Shown here: positions 13,819 to 21,943 of the stretch, piece after piece
How the letters are laid out: each line of letters opens with the position of its first letter
Position numbering within the stretch: position 1 is the stretch's first letter
IMG/VR virus record: IMGVR_UViG_3300035182_002289
Span: 1 to 33,166 of that record
Source of the DNA: a virus
DNA: 33,166 bases
Reading direction: 5' to 3' (one strand)
Position numbers and translations under genes: made by a program
Notes under the pieces: model-generated
Database searches by the model: none
What the model saw: the letters and a program-made list of their open reading frames with translations, nothing else
Told to the model about the DNA's origin: nothing

Positions 13819-16386
13819 ATGGCAGAGATACCACCCGATTTAAAACAGGCAGAGAGGTTTCTTAAAACTCTTGACCCCGAAGCGGATTTTCGATCCTTGT
13901 TGGACGACCGCCCTGACGGGTTTACTTTTCAGACGTTCGACGACGTCAAGGGGCGAAAAGAAGCCCGGTTGGCCTCTATCCTGCACGACACCCTGGACGG
14001 CTGCAAGACAGCTCTCACTAGGCTTAACGCCCAGCGCGCGGGGATTTTTGTAACGATTAATGAAACCGACGGCGAAGGTCGGAAACTGTCAAATATTGTC
14101 AAGGTCCGCGCGGTTTGGGTAGAGGACGATTCGGGCTTAGGCATTAAAACCCCGCTCGAACCACACATCATTACCGAAACGTCACCCGGAAAGTACCACA
14201 AGATTTTCTTGGTCAACGGTTTGACGCCCGATCAACACCAGCAAGTTCAAAACATCTTGGTTGCGCAGTATGGGTCAGACCCAAATGCCAAGGATTTGGC
14301 GCGTGTGCTGCGTGTGCCGGGGTTTTACCATTGCAAGGGTGCCGTGCATAAGGTCAAACTTATTCGAGCATCAGACAGTAGGCCTTATACGGCTGCGGAG
14401 GTTTTGGAAGCCTTTAAAGCGGATCCGAATGCGGCTCTCCCAGCTAAAGCCTCGACTACAAAATCGAGTGCTACCTTGGCCAAGGCTGACTACGCTGAGA
14501 TAGGCTTGAGTGAGCCCTTGCCAGATATCACCTTGCTGAATGCGGCGCAGTACCTTCCGACTCCCGGCGACCAGAATTACTCTGAGTGGCGCGACGTCGG
14601 CATGATCCTGCACCACCAGTTTCGTGGTAGCGATGAAGGTCTGTATCTTTTCGACTCGTGGTCACAAGACGTCAGGAACTACCAAGGGTACGATGACGTT
14701 GCTGCGGCGTGGTCTAATTTTGGAAAGCGTACCGGTGGCCCTGAGCTCACTTTCAAAACGCTCATCCAGGCGCAAGCTGTGCGCGAACAAGCAGAGAAGT
14801 CTGCTGTCTTTACCGATTGCATAGCCAAGGGCCAAACGCTCCTTGATCGCTGCCTAGATGCGAATTTGCTGTTGGATGAGATAGCCCCTAAATTGGGGTA
14901 CCTAGCCAAGGGCAATCTCTCTGTCGAGAAAGAGCTTGTCGACTCTCTGATGCTTCGCTATGCGGATTTGAAACCCGGCAAAAAGCTGACACGGGCCGAG
15001 GCTTCGCGCGCTATGAAACAGCGCAGGGGCAAAGATATTGACGATGCCGGTACAGTTTGCAGCGTTGACGATCCTAAGACACCGGAGTGGGCTAGAGGTT
15101 GGGTGTGGGTGTCGGAAGAGGAGACATTTTTTAACGTCCATTTGCGCTCGGTTATTTCTGCCGGCAGTTTTCGCAACCACTTTTCGTCGGAAGTACAAGA
15201 TGATGACGGTTCAAAAGATGCCGTGCGATATGTATTGGACAATAACCTTATACCTAAAGTCATGCGATCCATGTACATGCCGGCTTGCGATAAGATCTTC
15301 AAGTTTCAGGGTGTGGATTGCGTCAACACCTGCAACACCTTGCATCGGGCCGTGGTACCTAATCAGGTAGAGAACCAAGCTGCTGTAGACGTTTTCAAAT
15401 TCCACGTCGAGAGCATTTGCGGGGGATGGAACCGTGAAGCGCAGATCCTGTGCAACTGGTTCGCCGTAGCCGCTGGGCAGCCCCCTAGGAAGATCCGGTG
15501 GGCGCCGTTGCTGATCGGTGTCGTCGGTGATGGTAAATCGGTTTTCAACGAATTTATGAACTCCGCCATAGGCCACACCAACTGCAAAACAATTTCGTCG
15601 TCCCTGATCATAAACTCCGCGCAGTCCGGGCAATCTGGCTGGGCGGAGGGCGCCAGCTTCGGTTTTATCGAAGAGTTGAAATGGCACGGACATAACCGCT
15701 ATGACGCGATGAACGCTCTCAAGCCTTACATCACCAACGATGTCGTGCCGTGCAGAAAGCTTTTTAAAGAGTCGGTGACGATCCCCAACACGATGAACTA
15801 TTTCGCGACTTCCAATTACCTGGACGGTGCGCCACTTGAGGACGGCGACCGCCGGTTCTACGCGCTGCAGTCTAGGGTTGCAAAAGATGCTCTGGGCAAA
15901 GACTATTTTAAAATTTTATTTCGCGCTTTGCGCGAGCATACAGGCTCTATTTTACGCTGGCTGGTCGACTTGCCTTGGCACGAAGACTTTGATCCTGATG
16001 GCGAAGCGCCCATGACAGAAACCAAAATGCAGATCATAAATATCGTCGCCGACGATACCTGCGCGCGCATAGCGGAAATTCTGGAGGATGATGACGCGGC
16101 GGAGTATTGCCCAGAAGTCATTTTGTTCGACTCTCTTATGTCCCGGTTGTCTACCCCGCTATCCGGCATAAAGATAGATCACCCGCGTAAGCTGCAATCT
16201 CTGCTAGCGCAGATGGGTTATGCGGCCCTGGCCAGAGTGCGCGTTAACAGGCACCGCCACAGCATTTGGGCCAAGCGCGTTAACGGCTGCAAAATGAGCT
16301 TGGAAGCAGCAAAAGGTATTATCACCCAGCGCATCGCTGACGCAGTAGCGCTGGGCCACCGCGATCCCGATCCCGAGGAGGATTAA
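13819..16386 (+). CDS. Primase-helicase (RepB-like primase, PriCT and SF3/D5-like helicase)
   Basis: An 855-residue replication protein. The N-terminal 190 or so residues resemble RepB-type archaeo-eukaryotic primases (GIFVTINETDGEGRK, VWVEDDSG, then DLARVLRVPGFYHCKG). A PriCT-like segment follows near 250-310 (YSEWRDVGMILHHQF, then YDDVAAAWSNFGKR). The C-terminal half is a superfamily 3 helicase: Walker A GVVGDGKS at about 567-574, Walker B region FGFIEELKW near 615, then NYFATSNYLDGAPLEDGDRR, the sensor-arginine region. It would unwind the origin and prime synthesis for the phage polymerase. No clear ribosome binding site precedes the ATG. Heads the plus-strand operon ending at 17276. Confidence 0.9.
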   Translation: MAEIPPDLKQAERFLKTLDPEADFRSLLDDRPDGFTFQTFDDVKGRKEARLASILHDTLDGCKTALTRLNAQRAGIFVTINETDGEGRKLSNIVKVRAVWVEDDSGLGIKTPLEPHIITETSPGKYHKIFLVNGLTPDQHQQVQNILVAQYGSDPNAKDLARVLRVPGFYHCKGAVHKVKLIRASDSRPYTAAEVLEAFKADPNAALPAKASTTKSSATLAKADYAEIGLSEPLPDITLLNAAQYLPTPGDQNYSEWRDVGMILHHQFRGSDEGLYLFDSWSQDVRNYQGYDDVAAAWSNFGKRTGGPELTFKTLIQAQAVREQAEKSAVFTDCIAKGQTLLDRCLDANLLLDEIAPKLGYLAKGNLSVEKELVDSLMLRYADLKPGKKLTRAEASRAMKQRRGKDIDDAGTVCSVDDPKTPEWARGWVWVSEEETFFNVHLRSVISAGSFRNHFSSEVQDDDGSKDAVRYVLDNNLIPKVMRSMYMPACDKIFKFQGVDCVNTCNTLHRAVVPNQVENQAAVDVFKFHVESICGGWNREAQILCNWFAVAAGQPPRKIRWAPLLIGVVGDGKSVFNEFMNSAIGHTNCKTISSSLIINSAQSGQSGWAEGASFGFIEELKWHGHNRYDAMNALKPYITNDVVPCRKLFKESVTIPNTMNYFATSNYLDGAPLEDGDRRFYALQSRVAKDALGKDYFKILFRALREHTGSILRWLVDLPWHEDFDPDGEAPMTETKMQIINIVADDTCARIAEILEDDDAAEYCPEVILFDSLMSRLSTPLSGIKIDHPRKLQSLLAQMGYAALARVRVNRHRHSIWAKRVNGCKMSLEAAKGIITQRIADAVALGHRDPDPEED

Positions 16387-16800
16387 ATGAGTAAGACGTC
16401 ACAGCGAAAACGCACGTACTTCCAACAGGGGTACAACGATTTTAAAAATGGGTACGGAAACAGGGCGGAGTTTGGTAGTGGGTTGAGTTTCGACCCGTAC
16501 TATAACGACGGGTACAGAGCGGCCAAGGCCGAGTATGTGCGCGATATTTCCACCCCCTCCGTCATCGCTATTCGACTATTTCGCGCTGTGGGTATTGGAG
16601 ATGTTCAAGTGATTGACTGGAAAGCAGCCCCGGTGTGGGCAAGGTACAACGCCAAAGACCGTGATGGTAGGGTCTTTTGGCATGAAAATAAGCCGTCTGC
16701 TGGTGCTACCAGTTGGCTTAATAAAGGCGGAATGTCACTGGCCTGGAACACCGAACAGGTGGACGAAGAGTGGCGTAATACATTGGAGGAAAGAAAGTGA
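16387..16800 (+). CDS. Hypothetical protein
   Basis: A 137-residue protein with an aromatic, basic N-terminus (RTYFQQGYNDFKNGYGNR) and a C-terminal part DEEWRNTLEERK. The ATG follows the primase-helicase stop directly and uses a GAGGAGG site in its last codons. It overlaps the next gene by GTGA. No family is recognised; position suggests a replication accessory role. Confidence 0.65.
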   Translation: MSKTSQRKRTYFQQGYNDFKNGYGNRAEFGSGLSFDPYYNDGYRAAKAEYVRDISTPSVIAIRLFRAVGIGDVQVIDWKAAPVWARYNAKDRDGRVFWHENKPSAGATSWLNKGGMSLAWNTEQVDEEWRNTLEERK

Positions 16801-17276
16801 GTATTTTTGAAGATCAATTTGATTTTATGGAACAGGCCGATCAAGCCGCGATATTTTTGAAGGACGGCGTATCTGCTCCGCAATGGGCGGCGCAGCTCCA
16901 CTTGTACAATAATCTCATAGCCGAAGAGTCTGAGGAGTTTTCTGATGCTTTCAGTGAGAAGTTTAAGCTTGACGCCGCCGGATCCCCCGACATAGACGGC
17001 ATGTCCGATGATGAGTTTATAGCTGCTATCGGCGACATTCAGGACATCAAAGAGGCGGTTGACGTTATCGTGGTGGCGGCCGGCTATCTGATCACCCGCC
17101 TTGGCAAAGACGGTGCGCAAAAAGCCTGGAACCTCGTGCATGAAACCAACCTAGCTAAAGTGCGTGGTGGCGCGATTAAGCGCGAAGACGGTAAGGTGCT
17201 GCAGACTGACGAGTATAAGACAGAGTTGAAGGCCCAGCTTCACGTCGCTTTGCGGCAATTATTGCTGGGACTCTAA
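16797..17276 (+). CDS. MazG-like NTP pyrophosphohydrolase
   Basis: A 159-residue all-alpha pyrophosphatase-like protein. The metal-binding pattern is visible as LIAEESEEFSDAF followed by DIKEAVDVIVVAAGYLITRL and KAWNLVHETNLAKV, the usual order in phage MazG-type proteins. Such enzymes hydrolyse dNTPs or alarmones to monophosphates, which fits with the ThyA/DHFR nucleotide genes. Starts at GTG 16797 with GGAGGAAA upstream, overlapping the previous stop. A terminator follows. Confidence 0.85.
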   Translation: MSIFEDQFDFMEQADQAAIFLKDGVSAPQWAAQLHLYNNLIAEESEEFSDAFSEKFKLDAAGSPDIDGMSDDEFIAAIGDIQDIKEAVDVIVVAAGYLITRLGKDGAQKAWNLVHETNLAKVRGGAIKREDGKVLQTDEYKTELKAQLHVALRQLLLGL

Positions 17277-17293
17277 TCCGTACCGCAAAAAGA

Positions 17294-17317
17294 AAGTCCG
17301 CTTCAGCGGGCTTTTTT
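17294..17317. terminator. Bidirectional intrinsic terminator
   Basis: AAGTCCGC-TTCA-GCGGGCTT forms an 8-bp stem (one G-T pair), with TTTTTT after it on the plus strand and CTTTTT after it on the minus strand. It separates the plus-strand primase operon from the convergent gene ending at 17322. Confidence 0.85.
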
Positions 17318-17321
17318 GTGG

Positions 17322-17633
17322 CTAGTCGAGACTCTCTGGGATGTTTTCCGGTATATCTATGACAGGTAGATTGGCCTCAATATCGGATATTGCGCCGTCA
17401 AGGGCTGCGAACACAGCATCCCACCACGCTCTTCGGCCCTTTAGAAATGCTTCCAAGGCTCGAACATCCTCCCGACCTATGAACTCTATGCTTAGATCAT
17501 GAGAGTTCAGCATTGCGACTCTGGCGTCGGGCCTAGTCCCTTCGCAGCGTATTAAGTAGTCCGCCATGTTTCTAAGCTTGTTGGCGTTGTCTCGGGCTTC
17601 GTCCCGTTTGCGTAAAAGCTCTGCCAAAGTCAT
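17322..17633 (-). CDS. Hypothetical helical protein
   Basis: A 103-residue charged helical protein (LAELLRKRDEARDNANKLRN at the start; acidic end DIPENIPESLD). Overlaps the upstream membrane protein by ATGA. Last gene of the leftward operon before the shared terminator. Function unknown. Confidence 0.65.
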   Translation of the reverse strand: MTLAELLRKRDEARDNANKLRNMADYLIRCEGTRPDARVAMLNSHDLSIEFIGREDVRALEAFLKGRRAWWDAVFAALDGAISDIEANLPVIDIPENIPESLD

Positions 17634-17797
17634 AGGTAGAACCTCTTGCTGTAGTAATCCTTAGCAAAACCAACTCCAGCCAAGAACATGTCGACAGCCC
17701 CTATAACGGAGAACAACATGTTAAACCATATAGACCCCCCAGGGATCGCTACTAGTCCCAGGGTTATAAGCCCCATCATCAAATAGAAATGTTTCAT
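17630..17797 (-). CDS. Small two-pass membrane protein
   Basis: A 55-residue protein with two hydrophobic stretches (FYLMMGLITLGLVAIPGG and FNMLFSVIGAVDMFLAGVG) and a basic end. It overlaps both neighbours by ATGA, which supports it as a real gene despite its size. Role unknown. Confidence 0.6.
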   Translation of the reverse strand: MKHFYLMMGLITLGLVAIPGGSIWFNMLFSVIGAVDMFLAGVGFAKDYYSKRFYL

Positions 17798-18282
17798 TTT
17801 TCCTCCACTTCGTCTAAAAGCAGTGTTGCATTAGGAATCGCTTTCGCCGGTTCGTTTAAATCCGTCACCGTTAAATTTACAGCGCACCGTATGCCCGCCG
17901 CTATGCGCGCTCTCAAATCGTTGAGATCGCGCCTTAGCGCCTCGTTCGCTGTTCTCAAAGCCTCTTGCTCTAAAGATTTAAAGAAGGGCTCTACGTCTAG
18001 CCAATCTTGATTTGACATAGCGAAAGAGCAAAAGGCTCTAAGACGTTCCAGCGGATCCGTTTCGTCGTCACCACCCATCTCTATAAATTCAGGCAATGCG
18101 GGACTTCGCTTGGGGAGTTCGGCGTAAAGCTCTGTCCCAACCTTAAGGCTAGGCAAAAGCTTAACATTCCATTCGACGTCGAAAAAATCTCCGTCGTTTG
18201 AAATCACTTTGCCGACTGGTTCAGGATTTGTATCTGGCTTTGGGGGTTCGGCCAATTTTAAAAAACTGCGTAAATCTTTCAT
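17794..18282 (-). CDS. Hypothetical protein with coiled-coil C-terminal half
   Basis: A 162-residue protein from the ATG at 18282, chosen because it forms ATGA with the upstream stop; an ATG at 18300 is also in frame. A beta-rich N-terminal part (VGKVISNDGDFFDVEWNVK) precedes a helical part (TANEALRRDLNDLRARIAAG). No family recognised. Confidence 0.65.
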   Translation of the reverse strand: MKDLRSFLKLAEPPKPDTNPEPVGKVISNDGDFFDVEWNVKLLPSLKVGTELYAELPKRSPALPEFIEMGGDDETDPLERLRAFCSFAMSNQDWLDVEPFFKSLEQEALRTANEALRRDLNDLRARIAAGIRCAVNLTVTDLNEPAKAIPNATLLLDEVEEK

Positions 18283-18473
18283 AGGTTTTGCTCCAGCCAT
18301 TTTGCTTTTGTTAAAGTGTGGGGCGCCGGTTCTACTTGGAGTTTACCCAAGTAGAACATCTCCCCGTAGCCGTTCGAAACGGTTAAGCCTTTTTTGCGTA
18401 CCGCAACTACAATTAGCGCACCTCTTGCCGTTTTCGAAAACACAACGTCGCCCTTTTCGTATTGAATTTTCAC
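18279..18473 (-). CDS. Small beta-rich hypothetical protein
   Basis: A 64-residue protein (YEKGDVVFSKTARGALIVVA, then KLQVEPAPHTLTKAKW), suggestive of a small SH3-like barrel. Overlaps both neighbours by ATGA. Function unknown. Confidence 0.6.
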   Translation of the reverse strand: MKIQYEKGDVVFSKTARGALIVVAVRKKGLTVSNGYGEMFYLGKLQVEPAPHTLTKAKWLEQNL

Positions 18474-18955
18474 CCGTCCCCCTCGTCGAATATCCGCAGA
18501 GCGTTGGCCTCTCCATTAAATCGGTGAGGGGAATCCGCCATCACTTGATCGCCCGTTATATGCGCTACCACGCTTACACCTCTTGCCAGCTTGGCTTTAA
18601 GCGCATCGCGCTCGGCCTCCACCGCCAGCAGAATGTTGGTCAGCTTTTCGTTTTCGTCCAGGTATTCTTCACGCTGTTTGGCTGCGCGCTCGAAGCAATG
18701 CTTGGCGTCAGACTGCCCTTGCAAAAGGCCATCGGACCATCTTTGTCGGGCCAACTGCTCCAATTTATGGATGTGGGCTTTTTGGCTTTCTATCGTAGCC
18801 GTTAGCGCAGCGTTATTGTCTATCAAAACCCCCGCTTGGGTAGCCAGTTTATCCAGCGCGTTCGATACCCAGCCCATATGCGCTCTGGGGCTATTAGTAA
18901 CAACACCTCGGCGCAGTACTCCGGCTTGCTCCAAAATATCATCCGCAAGAGACAT
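18470..18955 (-). CDS. Coiled-coil hypothetical protein
   Basis: A 161-residue protein with a long predicted coiled coil (about residues 45-125; for example KQREEYLDENEKLTNILLAV). It overlaps the upstream repeat protein by 17 bases and the downstream gene by ATGA. Function unknown. Confidence 0.65.
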   Translation of the reverse strand: MSLADDILEQAGVLRRGVVTNSPRAHMGWVSNALDKLATQAGVLIDNNAALTATIESQKAHIHKLEQLARQRWSDGLLQGQSDAKHCFERAAKQREEYLDENEKLTNILLAVEAERDALKAKLARGVSVVAHITGDQVMADSPHRFNGEANALRIFDEGDG

Positions 18956-19427
18956 CGCGCTCCCCCACCATTTTATCTAGGCCCTCACGAACGTCCCTCA
19001 GCGCTTGCTGGTACCCTTGTTTGTACCAGTACTGGTCTGAGGCGGTCATATGCTTTTTTGCCGGAGCTGAAGGCTCCTCAGCTATGCGGTACTCTACTCC
19101 TGGGGACCAGCCAGGAAACGTGTATATGTCGGTCCAAGGACCAGAGGCTCTAAATTGCAGTTTGGGTTTTCCAAGGCGTATCCACTCGTCATACACCGCC
19201 AAATGCTTTTCTGGGATCGCGTCCCTAGAGGTATATGGGTGGGTATCTTGGTCGGCTAATATTCGGTACTCCAGATCCGTTAACCACCTAGGCTCCTCTG
19301 TATCTAGCGTTAACCATCTAACGCCGTTGAGGCTTCTACATTGCATCGTGGGTTTACCCAAGCGAAGCCACTCCTCGTAAATTTCCCAGTGCATCTCTGG
19401 GACGTCTATTAATTTTTTTGTTTCCAT
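18939..19427 (-). CDS. Two-repeat phage protein
   Basis: A 162-residue protein with two copies of an approximately 45-residue module: the first includes HWEIYEEWLRLGKPTMQCRS and ends LEYRI, the second LAVYDEWIRLGKPKLQFRA and ends VEYRI. Such W-P-x-x-EYRI modules occur singly or in tandem in many phage proteins of unknown function. The C-terminal end is helical. The start at 19427 has GGAGGAG directly upstream; the longer frame to 19628 is not supported. Confidence 0.7.
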   Translation of the reverse strand: METKKLIDVPEMHWEIYEEWLRLGKPTMQCRSLNGVRWLTLDTEEPRWLTDLEYRILADQDTHPYTSRDAIPEKHLAVYDEWIRLGKPKLQFRASGPWTDIYTFPGWSPGVEYRIAEEPSAPAKKHMTASDQYWYKQGYQQALRDVREGLDKMVGERDVSCG

Positions 19428-19533
19428 ATTCTCCTCCGGAATATCTAACTTCATAAGTGCGCGGCTCCACAAATTTATGGGTGGGAGCCACGCCGATTTA
19501 AAAGTTTTTACGCCTTTCATGGCGGGCTGGCGC

Positions 19534-19884
19534 TTATTCCCCGCCGCGTACCTTATTCTTGCTATTGCCCGACGACTGTTGCGCAGGACGGGCCTCCAAA
19601 AAATCCGCGATACAGACGTTGTTTTCATCGGTAGCTGTCGACGCGAATTTAATCTGCTCTCCTATTGCTAGCTCTGTCAGACCGCCGGAATATTTGACTG
19701 GCAATGCGGCGGGTACCCTAAGGGCAAGAGAGTTGCTGGCTATGATAGCGTCCCCGCTGCCATCATTGGGCGTACCGACAAAGGTCGTTACGAAGCTTCC
19801 CGACACATAAGGGCCTGTGCCTGCCATGGCCGGCGCTGTTGCTAAAGCTAATGCCACTGCTAAAACCAATTTATATCTGTTCAT
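19534..19884 (-). CDS. Putative secreted protein with signal peptide
   Basis: A 116-residue protein with a classical signal peptide (MNRYKLVLAVALALATAPAMA, cut after AMA). The mature part is small, with a Ser/Gly-rich strand-like region and a basic, glutamine-rich tail. Secretion by a phage-encoded protein would suggest a host-surface or envelope role; this is inference. It lies 16 bases after the 19901-20044 membrane protein. Confidence 0.55.
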   Translation of the reverse strand: MNRYKLVLAVALALATAPAMAGTGPYVSGSFVTTFVGTPNDGSGDAIIASNSLALRVPAALPVKYSGGLTELAIGEQIKFASTATDENNVCIADFLEARPAQQSSGNSKNKVRGGE

Positions 19885-19900
19885 TTTTATACCCGTAAAG

Positions 19901-20044
19901 TTAAGACTTGTTGCGCTTACTGCGCCTATTGTTAAGCTCTAATGCTACCTCCACCACAGCTATGATGAACGCCAGGGTCAGCCCTAGTACCATGCCGATC
20001 GGTGTTAACACCGCCAGGATATACGTCAGGATGCTAGAGCGCAT
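19901..20044 (-). CDS. Small membrane protein
   Basis: A 47-residue protein with one or two hydrophobic segments (ILTYILAVLTPIGMVLGLTL, then FIIAVVEVALEL) and a basic tail. The start overlaps the upstream stop as TGATG. Function unknown. Confidence 0.5.
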   Translation of the reverse strand: MRSSILTYILAVLTPIGMVLGLTLAFIIAVVEVALELNNRRSKRNKS

Positions 20045-20172
20045 CAGTCATCCGACCGTGGTGTTCGGCCGCCAAAATAGAGTACCGCCAAGAAGGCTAC
20101 GCCCAGCAGCGCGTACGCTCCGAGACCCAGGTACCCTAAGGTGTTAATCCTCTCATATACCTCGGCGTTCAC
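20044..20172 (-). CDS. Small single-pass membrane protein
   Basis: A 42-residue protein from GTG at 20172, chosen because GAGGAGG lies 6-7 bases before it. The hydrophobic part is LGLGAYALLGVAFLAVLYF. It overlaps the end of the TraR/DksA gene by 20 bases. The same frame is open further upstream but is the shadow of that gene. Confidence 0.55.
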   Translation of the reverse strand: MNAEVYERINTLGYLGLGAYALLGVAFLAVLYFGGRTPRSDD

Positions 20173-20383
20173 GTTTGTCCTCCTCGTCTTGGCAATATAT
20201 ACACCGAACCACAAAGTCCAGCTTGGCTCGTTCTGCCGGTATGACGTCACTGCAATCGATGCAGATCTTGCCCCCGTCGTCGTCGTACTCTGGCCGCTCT
20301 TTTTGTCGGCCTGCATGTTGTCTCAACGCCCTAGCGTTGTACTGCTCCTCAATGTCTGAGGATAAATCCCCTTCGTCCGCCAT
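20153..20383 (-). CDS. TraR/DksA family zinc-finger protein
   Basis: A 76-residue protein with the C4 zinc finger of the TraR/DksA family: CIDC, then CIYC, with 17 residues between the pairs (spacer IPAERAKLDFVVR). TraR-type proteins bind RNA polymerase through the secondary channel and mimic DksA with ppGpp, altering host transcription. The N-terminal helix carries the acidic tip residues (MADEGDLSSDIEEQYN). Translation start at 20383 overlaps the previous stop as TGATG. Confidence 0.88.
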   Translation of the reverse strand: MADEGDLSSDIEEQYNARALRQHAGRQKERPEYDDDGGKICIDCSDVIPAERAKLDFVVRCIYCQDEEDKRERRGI

Positions 20384-20718
20384 CACATTGCCCTGAAAAA
20401 TATTAAGCTGATCAGATACGCCGTGGTCATTATGGCGTAAGCCCCTAAACAAACCGACAGCAATTTATACCTAAGCGACGTTTGTGTCAGCGTTTCAAGC
20501 TCGCTGTCGCGCGCTTTTATTTCCGCGCTAGAGTTCTTCAAGAAGTTGTCGAGGGCTTTTTCGCGAACGGAGGCATGAGACCCCTTGGCGTATTCTTTTG
20601 CTCTCATAGCCCGAAGTGTTTCCTCGGGTATACGGTAAGGCCTGGGTACGGTCGTCCCGGGGTCCACGGTGAGCAAATCACTCAACAACTTTTCTTCACT
20701 ATCTACTATCGCAGCCAT
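20383..20718 (-). CDS. Hypothetical protein with C-terminal membrane segment
   Basis: A 111-residue protein from ATG 20718 with GGAGGAG upstream. A charged helical body (AIVDSEEKLLSDLLTVDPG, then REKALDNFLKNSSAEI) is followed by a hydrophobic C-terminal segment (LSVCLGAYAIMTTAYLISL). First gene after a long structured leader. Function unknown. Confidence 0.6.
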   Translation of the reverse strand: MAAIVDSEEKLLSDLLTVDPGTTVPRPYRIPEETLRAMRAKEYAKGSHASVREKALDNFLKNSSAEIKARDSELETLTQTSLRYKLLSVCLGAYAIMTTAYLISLIFFRAM

Positions 20719-21060
20719 AATCTCCTCCAAAATGATGCCGACTAAAGTGTTCGGCGAAATGGGCTTTACCCTTTGCAAAGCCGACTTAGGTGTTCGACTT
20801 TGGAAAGGGTGGACCCCCGATCATCTAGGGGGTCCACTTAGAATACGCAACCCTATAAGTGGATGGGGAGCCTGCAATATGACACAGTAAAAACCATCCT
20901 ACATCGCTATAAGGCCCGCACAGCTCGGGCGTTGTTTCTTGCTACAGGCCAGACTCATTTCTGAGCCATCCAGGTTTCTGGATCTTCCCGATAACCGCCT
21001 GTTTGCGCTACTCGGATTATCCGACCCCGCGCACCGGGGCTTTTTGTTGGATGTATCTTG
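20719..21060 (-). other. Long untranslated leader rich in inverted repeats
   Basis: No gene is seen here. Between the promoter at 21055-21083 and the ATG at 20718 lie several inverted repeats: GTGGACCCCC/GGGGGTCCAC (20814-20842), ATCCAG/CTGGAT near 20968-20984, GCCGA/TCGGC and GGCTTT/AAAGCC near 20740-20785, and GATAA/TTATC near 20988-21020. On the plus strand CCCCG-CGCAC-CGGGG plus TTTTT (about 21024-21045) looks like a terminator, so part may instead be a plus-strand small RNA. Confidence 0.4.
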
Positions 21061-21083
21061 ATCGCAATTTCAATGCGTGTCAA
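21055..21083 (-). promoter_or_regulatory. Leftward promoter with shared core
   Basis: TTGACA (21083-21078) and a weaker CAAGAT (21060-21055), 17 bases apart. The -35 is in TTTAGCACTTGACACG, nearly identical to the site at 13362. It would drive the genes from 20718 to 17322. Confidence 0.6.
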
Positions 21084-21102
21084 GTGCTAAATTCGTTTCG
21101 AC

Positions 21103-21357
21103 TTAAGTGTTTTGCTCGGCCATCCAGGCACGGATAGTGCCGACGCACCATTGGTTTGTATGCCCGTGCATTTTATTCGCGCGTTGACTCTTAAAATCCG
21201 GTTCTGGTATGCGTTTTTCTTTTAACTTGCGCGCTAGTGTTGCTTTGGAAATTCCCAGCCACAGCAGCAAGTCTCTAGCGCTAAAACAAGCATCAGGTCT
21301 GGCAGATCTAGCCCACTCTGGAAGCTCTGTTGGAATTTTAGTCTTTACGCCTTGCAT
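21103..21357 (-). CDS. Small helix-turn-helix DNA-binding protein (AlpA/excisionase-like)
   Basis: An 84-residue protein with a winged helix-turn-helix pattern typical of AlpA/excisionase regulators: CFSARDLLLWLGISKATLAR, then KRIPEPDFK, ending WCVGTIRAWMAEQ. It overlaps the upstream gene by 13 bases. It could act as an excisionase or local transcription regulator; no integrase is seen nearby. Confidence 0.7.
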   Translation of the reverse strand: MQGVKTKIPTELPEWARSARPDACFSARDLLLWLGISKATLARKLKEKRIPEPDFKSQRANKMHGHTNQWCVGTIRAWMAEQNT

Positions 21358-21779
21358 GGGTCATCATCCGACTTAAGTGTTTCGCTTTCAAGCGCTTTTA
21401 CCGCTACCCCTAGTTCTTTTGCCGCAAGTTTGTAGCTGTCTAGCTGCCTATTTTCTCCAGGCTTAATTATGCTTTTGCCATATTTAAAATCGAACGTTGC
21501 CGGTTTCTGCGTCAAGTCTTCTACCGGCATCGAGGCAAGCTTTTTGATGGCGGTAGGCGGTAGCTGGCTTACCCGATCGCGCGCGGCTTTCTTAGGCGAT
21601 TCCAGGCGCCTTGCGTGGCCTACAACCTCAAGCAGGAGATCGGGCTTAGCTAGCAAGGTGGCGGCCATCGCTTCGACTATGCTGCGCGATTTTACGTCGT
21701 TCCAGTTTGCTATGATCTTAAGGTCTTCGTAGGCCCCAACGCTAATACGCAGGGATTTTGTAGGGTTTGTGTCTTGCAT
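21345..21779 (-). CDS. Putative ribbon-helix-helix-like DNA-binding protein; longer membrane-fused form possible
   Basis: From ATG 21779, with GGAGGAA upstream, a 144-residue protein: KSLRISVGAYEDLKIIANWN and VKSRSIVEAMAATLL look like a strand followed by two helices (ribbon-helix-helix style), then a basic helical region. The same frame stays open to an ATG at 21947 giving 56 more residues with a membrane segment (LTTIVIAALVAVVVAMVAL). So a 200-residue anchored form and a 144-residue soluble form may both be made. A GCCGCCCA/TGGGCGGC stem-loop precedes the inner ribosome binding site. Family assignment is tentative. Confidence 0.6.
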   Translation of the reverse strand: MQDTNPTKSLRISVGAYEDLKIIANWNDVKSRSIVEAMAATLLAKPDLLLEVVGHARRLESPKKAARDRVSQLPPTAIKKLASMPVEDLTQKPATFDFKYGKSIIKPGENRQLDSYKLAAKELGVAVKALESETLKSDDDPCKA

Positions 21780-21943
21780 TGTTCCTCCTGGCCGCCCAGG
21801 TGGGCGGCTTTCTAAAGTTATTTGATAAGGCCTTTTAAAACGCCGCTGATGATGCTGTCGCCCAGGTTTAAAAGCCCACAGAGTAAGGGCTACCATCGCC
21901 ACCACTACGGCGACCAGCGCCGCTATTACTATCGTTGTTAGGC

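Noticed and set aside
16605-17141. Minus-strand frame of 178 codons opposite the MazG-like gene
   Set aside because: It is the shadow of two coupled plus-strand genes with clear ribosome binding sites.
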